Below are positions 5,547 to 7,527 of a stretch of 7,527 bases of DNA, one piece after another. The stretch is taken from positions 1 through 7,527 of the forward strand of contig JAEWRS010000399.1 of NCBI GenBank assembly GCA_023398855.1, given 5' to 3'. The DNA is from Bacillota bacterium (GTDB lineage Bacteria; Bacillota; Clostridia; Lachnospirales; Lachnospiraceae). A program made the position numbers and the translations under genes. The notes below the pieces were generated by a model. It was given only the letters and a program-made list of their open reading frames with translations, was not told where the DNA came from and did not search any database. Within the stretch, counting starts at the first letter, position 1. The number at the start of each line of letters is the position of its first letter.

Positions 5547-7527
5547 CACGATCTACATTTTCCGGTTTTACCGTGGCCCAGCTTGCAATGAGTGCCAGCC
5601 AGCGTGCCTTGGATGTAACCGGACAGAATATAGCAAACATCAACACCCCAGGTTATACCAAGCAGCGGGTGGACCTTGTAAGCCTGAATTTAAAAGGCCG
5701 CGATTATGTCAGCACCGGACCTGCTTCTAAAATCGGTTTTGGCGTTGAAATCACCGGCATCTCCCAAATACGTGACCCATTTCTAGATGTCCAGTACCGG
5801 AATCAGATTGCCAAGGTCGGAACAGCAGATGCTCACCAGGGTGCTCTGGATCAGTTGGGAAATATTTTTGATGAAACGGATAAGACTGCTTTGAAAAAAG
5901 CCCTCAGTGATTTTAGCAGCAGCCTGGATCAGTTGTCCTCCAGAGCAAACAACAGCGAATTTGACAGCATTGTCCGTTCCACCTGTCAGGTCCTCTTAAA
6001 TTATATTCATCAAAAATCAGCGGACCTAAGCAATGTCAGGGAGGGAACCATCAATGGTCTGGAAAAAGCCGATATCCCCACGGTTAACGGACTTCTTTCC
6101 GATCTTGGAGAATTAAACGGCGCCATATGGAACAGCCAGGTTCTTGGTAATCCTGCCCTTGAGCTTCAGGATCAGAGAAACTTAAAACTGGATGAACTGG
6201 CTTCCTATCTTCCTATCAGTGTTTCCTACAAAGAAGTGTCCGTAGCCAATGACTCAAGGCTTACTTATCCGGTGGTAAAATTCACCGGCTCAGACGGAAT
6301 GGTATACAATCTTACTGCCGGCGAGCATGGCGAAAATTCTGCAAAGATATCAATGGAACGGAATAAGGGGATGGGCGGCAATTACGACGGAACTGTTTCC
6401 ATATCACTTATCCCTGCCAGCGATTTTCCTGCCAATGTTGATGTCACTACTTTGAAAACAGATATAACCGATTATCTCAAGGATGGCACCCTAAAGGGTC
6501 AGGTTGATATGTTGAACAGATCCGGTGAACTTGAGGATCCTGGAACTGATATCAGGGGTATCGGCTATTATGAAAAATCATTTAATTCCTTTGTTCAGAC
6601 CTTTGCTGAGACGTTTAACAGGCTAAATACAAATACATTTCCTTATACAGGAGCAGCTTCCGTTCCCACTGCAGGAGCAGCCAATGAATTAACCAGTACT
6701 GGTTCTGAAAAAGCTGATTATAGTATAAGCTTTTTAAATTCAACAGGAAACTTCTTAAGCAAAGAAAAAATATCCATCAACGGACAAACTTATACCTTTG
6801 GTGACGGTACCGACGACACGATTGCAGTCGGCTCAAGCCTTGAAGGAAGTTTAGCAAATCTGACTGCCAGGTTAAATAAAGATGCAGCCAGCATGTCGGT
6901 AAACGGCGATGTTACTGCCGGTGCCTGGACTTACCAGGCCGGCTCAGGAAAGCTGACCTGGACCAGCAATGATACGTTGGCAGCCGGAACTAAAATAACT
7001 AACAGCAGTATTAAAGCAGCGGATGGAACAGCTTTTGTTCTAACCTACAAAGCAGATCCACTTAATATCAAGAATTTTGACTTATTTAAAACCTCTGACG
7101 GCAGTAAGATTTTTACAGCCAGCAATATCAAAATCTCTGATGATTGGATGAACAACACCATCCATATCATATCCTCTCACGATGAAAACGCTGGTTCAAC
7201 TGCCAACGACAACATTGTTAAGATGGTAAAATCATTGACTGATGAAAGAGATTTTAAATACGAATATAATTATCTGGACAGCAACGGCAAACCTCAGTCC
7301 AAATCCATCAGTTACTACACGGGGAATTTTTCTCAGTGCTATTCCAACCTGGAGAATATGCAGGGTATTGACAGCGCAGCTAATAAAGTAATCCTCAAAA
7401 ACAATGTATCAGTTCTTAAACAGACTGCCAACAGCAAGGATTCCGTTTCCGGCGTTTCCTTAGATGAAGAAGGAATCAGTCTTATGCAATACCAAAGATC
7501 TTACACAGCTGCCGCACGCCTTATGAC
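5543..7527 (+). CDS. flgK: Hook-associated protein FlgK (HAP1), 3' end outside window
   Basis: FlgK forms the first junction ring between the flagellar hook and filament and is exported through the flagellum. The frame is open for 661 codons to the window edge, so the stop lies beyond it. The N terminus (about 1-45) has the flagellar rod/hook signature, with NIANINTPGYTKQ at 29-41. The FlgK segment with LQDQRNLKLDEL surrounds Asp210. The C-terminal signature SVSGVSLDEEGISLMQYQRSY is followed by AAARLM at the edge, so probably only about 20 residues are missing. GGGAGGG at 5530-5536, six bases upstream, supports the ATG, which overlaps flgN by four bases. The full protein would be near 680 residues, against roughly 510-550 in Bacillus and Escherichia. 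Much of the excess is a beta-rich, Thr/Ser/Gly/Asn-rich block at about 391-505 that includes INGQTYTF at 412-419. It is probably a surface-exposed domain. Two cysteines, Cys148 and Cys599, are present. Confidence 0.96.
   Translation, partial: MTRSTFSGFTVAQLAMSASQRALDVTGQNIANINTPGYTKQRVDLVSLNLKGRDYVSTGPASKIGFGVEITGISQIRDPFLDVQYRNQIAKVGTADAHQGALDQLGNIFDETDKTALKKALSDFSSSLDQLSSRANNSEFDSIVRSTCQVLLNYIHQKSADLSNVREGTINGLEKADIPTVNGLLSDLGELNGAIWNSQVLGNPALELQDQRNLKLDELASYLPISVSYKEVSVANDSRLTYPVVKFTGSDGMVYNLTAGEHGENSAKISMERNKGMGGNYDGTVSISLIPASDFPANVDVTTLKTDITDYLKDGTLKGQVDMLNRSGELEDPGTDIRGIGYYEKSFNSFVQTFAETFNRLNTNTFPYTGAASVPTAGAANELTSTGSEKADYSISFLNSTGNFLSKEKISINGQTYTFGDGTDDTIAVGSSLEGSLANLTARLNKDAASMSVNGDVTAGAWTYQAGSGKLTWTSNDTLAAGTKITNSSIKAADGTAFVLTYKADPLNIKNFDLFKTSDGSKIFTASNIKISDDWMNNTIHIISSHDENAGSTANDNIVKMVKSLTDERDFKYEYNYLDSNGKPQSKSISYYTGNFSQCYSNLENMQGIDSAANKVILKNNVSVLKQTANSKDSVSGVSLDEEGISLMQYQRSYTAAARLM

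Noticed and set aside
5503..5730. 75-codon + strand frame crossing the flgN-flgK junction
   Set aside because: It overlaps the conserved FlgK N terminus in another frame and has no ribosome site or recognisable content.

Overview
The window is a chemotaxis and late-flagellar gene cluster, with every gene on the + strand. The order is cheA, cheW, cheR, two hairpins, cheB, a sigma-28-type promoter, flgM, flgN and flgK, which runs off the right edge. Purine-rich Shine-Dalgarno sites precede every start. The protein sequences, the short FlgM and the moderately low GC with AT-rich spacers suggest a motile anaerobic Firmicute of class Clostridia, most likely Lachnospiraceae (Lachnoclostridium-like). 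The family placement is inference from general resemblance; no search was run.

Left part (27-3504): CheA, CheW and CheR lie in a tight series with gaps of 22 and 12 bases. They form the receptor-coupled kinase, its scaffold and the receptor methyltransferase. CheA has all five classical domains, and CheR keeps its SAM-binding and RNV motifs, so all look functional.

Middle (3503-3651): the spacer before cheB holds a 27-bp stem whose left arm begins inside the cheR stop codon, then a separate perfect 14-bp stem. Neither has a T-tract, so neither is a standard intrinsic terminator. A modest sigma-A-like promoter may overlap the second hairpin. CheB (3652-4698) follows with an intact receiver domain and the Ser-His-Asp methylesterase triad. 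It would oppose CheR in adaptation, under control of CheA phosphorylation. No cheY, cheC or cheD is present in the window.

Right part (4699-7527): a weak terminator-like element after cheB overlaps a good sigma-28 (SigD/FliA) promoter match. The promoter drives flgM (anti-sigma-28), flgN (chaperone for hook-filament junction proteins) and flgK (junction protein). flgM/flgN overlap by 8 bases and flgN/flgK by 4 (ATGA), so translation is probably coupled. FlgK is longer than the usual enteric and Bacillus proteins because of extra central sequence. It appears to lack only a short C-terminal tail at the window edge.

I see no new multi-gene system. The items most worth a second look are the tandem hairpins between cheR and cheB, the overlapping terminator and sigma-28 signals before flgM, and the enlarged centre of FlgK.
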